Assembly (NCBI GenBank): GCA_002403295.1
Contig: DHHN01000114.1
Location: 1-6,115, forward strand
Direction: 5' to 3'
Source of the DNA: a bacterium UBP1_UBA4771
Lineage (GTDB): Bacteria > Krumholzibacteriota > Krumholzibacteriia > Krumholzibacteriales > Krumholzibacteriaceae
Length of the DNA: 6,115 nucleotides
Shown: positions 5,349-6,115 of the stretch, piece by piece
Position numbering within the stretch: the first letter of the stretch is position 1
Layout of the letters: each line of letters opens with the position of its first letter
Notes under the pieces: model-generated
Databases searched by the model: none
Told to the model about the DNA's origin: nothing
What the model saw: the letters and a program-made list of their open reading frames with translations, nothing else
Translations under genes and position numbers: made by a program

Positions 5349-6115
5349 TCATGCCCGGCGCGAGCGCCTGCGGGCCGTTTTCTTCATTCGTTTCGCCGTC
5401 TTCTTCGCGCGTTTCGGCGCTTTCCCGGCGGCCTTTTTCGGCGCTTTCTTCGCGGCCTTCCGCGCGGCTTTCCTCGGCGCCTTCTTCGCCTTGGCCTTCG
5501 CCGCGGCGCGCTTCACGGGCTTCTTCGCGGCGCCCATCTTCTTCGCGGCCGCGCCGGCCCGCTTCCCCGCGGCGAACCGGTGTATGAGGAGCAGGTCGGC
5601 GAGCACCGAGTAGCCGGTCTCGATCTTCCCCGCGCCCGCGCCGACGATCGTCACGTTTCCCATGAGATCCGTGCGGAAGGTGGCGGCGTTCGTCGCGCCC
5701 ATGACGCCGGCGAGCGGATCGGAGATCGGGAGCTTCTCGGGCCGCACCGACGCGCGCACCGAGGTCCCGTCGCGCATGACGCGGCCGATGAGTTTCCATC
5801 GCTTGCCCTCGGCCTTCGCCGCCTCGATATCCCCGAGCGTGATCTTCGTGATGCCGGTGCGGTCGACGTCGCCGACGGCGATATCGGCGCCCATGACCGC
5901 CTTCGCGAGGATGATGACCTTTGCCATCGCGTCGTACCCCTCGACGTCGGCGTCGGGAACGGCCTCGGCGAAGCCGAGATCCTGCGCTTCCTTGAGCGCC
6001 TCGGCGTAGCTCTTGCCCGCCTCCATGTTGGACAGGATGAAGTTCGTCGTGCCGTTGAGTATCCCGCGGATCTCCTTCACCTCGTTGCCGGCGAGGCAGT
6101 ACTCGACGAGGTTCA
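5349..6115 (-). CDS. Homoserine dehydrogenase, C-terminal part, with histone H1-like tail (partial)
   Basis: Open from the right edge to a TGA at 5351-5349, giving 254 residues with the N-terminal NAD(P)-binding domain outside the window. The catalytic region is clear: RGILNGTTNFIL, then DLGFAEAVPDADVEGYDAMAK with the conserved acidic and Lys positions. Near the end of the core are GAGAGKIETGYSVLADLL and the last helix LLLIHRF. The enzyme reduces aspartate semialdehyde to homoserine on the route to threonine, methionine and isoleucine, in the cytoplasm. After the core, where many family members carry an ACT regulatory domain, there is instead a tail of about 72 residues rich in Lys, Ala and Arg, with no Asp or Glu (5352-5567). 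A GTG at 6080 is internal to the conserved fold, so it is not the start. The product is followed closely by the aldehyde dehydrogenase gene. Identity as homoserine dehydrogenase is firm; the tail's role is unknown. Confidence 0.9.
   Translation of the reverse strand, partial: NLVEYCLAGNEVKEIRGILNGTTNFILSNMEAGKSYAEALKEAQDLGFAEAVPDADVEGYDAMAKVIILAKAVMGADIAVGDVDRTGITKITLGDIEAAKAEGKRWKLIGRVMRDGTSVRASVRPEKLPISDPLAGVMGATNAATFRTDLMGNVTIVGAGAGKIETGYSVLADLLLIHRFAAGKRAGAAAKKMGAAKKPVKRAAAKAKAKKAPRKAARKAAKKAPKKAAGKAPKRAKKTAKRMKKTARRRSRRA
5352..5567 (-). repeat. Lys/Ala/Arg-rich low-complexity tail segment of the homoserine dehydrogenase gene
   Basis: This segment encodes about 72 residues built from imperfect repeats such as AAKKAP, ARKAAKKAP and KRAKKTAK, ending in TARRRSRRA. 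I count 23 Lys, 11 Arg and 24 Ala with no acidic residue. The DNA is correspondingly repetitive (variants of CTTCGCGGC on the + strand). Composition and periodicity resemble the C-terminal tails of histone H1-like proteins and of some bacterial DNA-binding proteins. The segment is in the same uninterrupted frame as the enzyme core. Confidence 0.85.

Noticed and set aside
5352..5567. Tail as a separate small histone-like gene
   Set aside because: No start codon with a ribosome binding site sits at the junction, and the enzyme frame continues without a stop into the tail, so a fusion is the simpler reading.
4118..5587. A + strand open frame of 489 codons across the aldehyde dehydrogenase and the homoserine dehydrogenase tail
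   Set aside because: It is antisense to intact, motif-rich enzymes and its product is Arg/Asp/Leu-rich without recognisable features.
5338..5613. Hydrophobic Phe/Ala-rich 91-codon + strand frame that looks like a membrane protein
   Set aside because: It is the antisense of the Lys/Ala-rich tail: Lys codons AAG read as CTT/TTC-type codons on the other strand produce Phe and Leu. No supporting start context.

Overview
This is a GC-rich window (roughly two thirds G+C by eye) that is densely coding in every stretch. It holds two unrelated gene groups separated by a hairpin terminator at 3840-3870. The organism looks bacterial: two promoters match the sigma-70 hexamer pattern with 17-base spacers, the glycosyltransferases are of the polyprenyl-phosphate type, and gene starts are preceded by short Shine-Dalgarno-like motifs. 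The gene content does not fix the phylum. A high-GC, possibly uncultured lineage is a guess.

Left half (1-3828), envelope glycosylation. The window opens inside the last 49 codons of a membrane protein that resembles the flippase-like / lysylphosphatidylglycerol-synthase transmembrane family (+ strand). It converges on a family 2 glycosyltransferase on the - strand (173-1117) of the kind that loads a sugar onto a polyprenyl phosphate. A 138-base divergent control region (1118-1255) holds one promoter for each direction. To its right lies a 758-residue GT-C-like membrane glycosyltransferase (1256-3532), whose stop codon overlaps the start of a 99-residue two-helix membrane protein (3529-3828). 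A plausible working model is that GT2 makes the lipid-linked sugar donor and the GT-C protein uses it on the outer face of the inner membrane, with the flippase-like and small membrane proteins as accessories.

Right half (3908-6115, - strand), metabolism. A homoserine dehydrogenase, cut by the right edge, is followed 25 bases later by an aldehyde dehydrogenase of the lactaldehyde / phosphonoacetaldehyde-like branch. The two are probably one operon ending at the shared hairpin.

Three things stand out. The homoserine dehydrogenase carries a Lys/Ala/Arg-rich, histone H1-like tail of about 72 residues in the place where an ACT regulatory domain often sits. The GT-C protein is a head-to-tail internal duplication in which the second copy has changed active-site-loop residues. 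The GT-C gene's promoter sits so close to its ATG that the transcript is predicted to be leaderless. I found no mobile element, CRISPR array, tRNA or rRNA, and no gene-free stretch longer than 300 bases.
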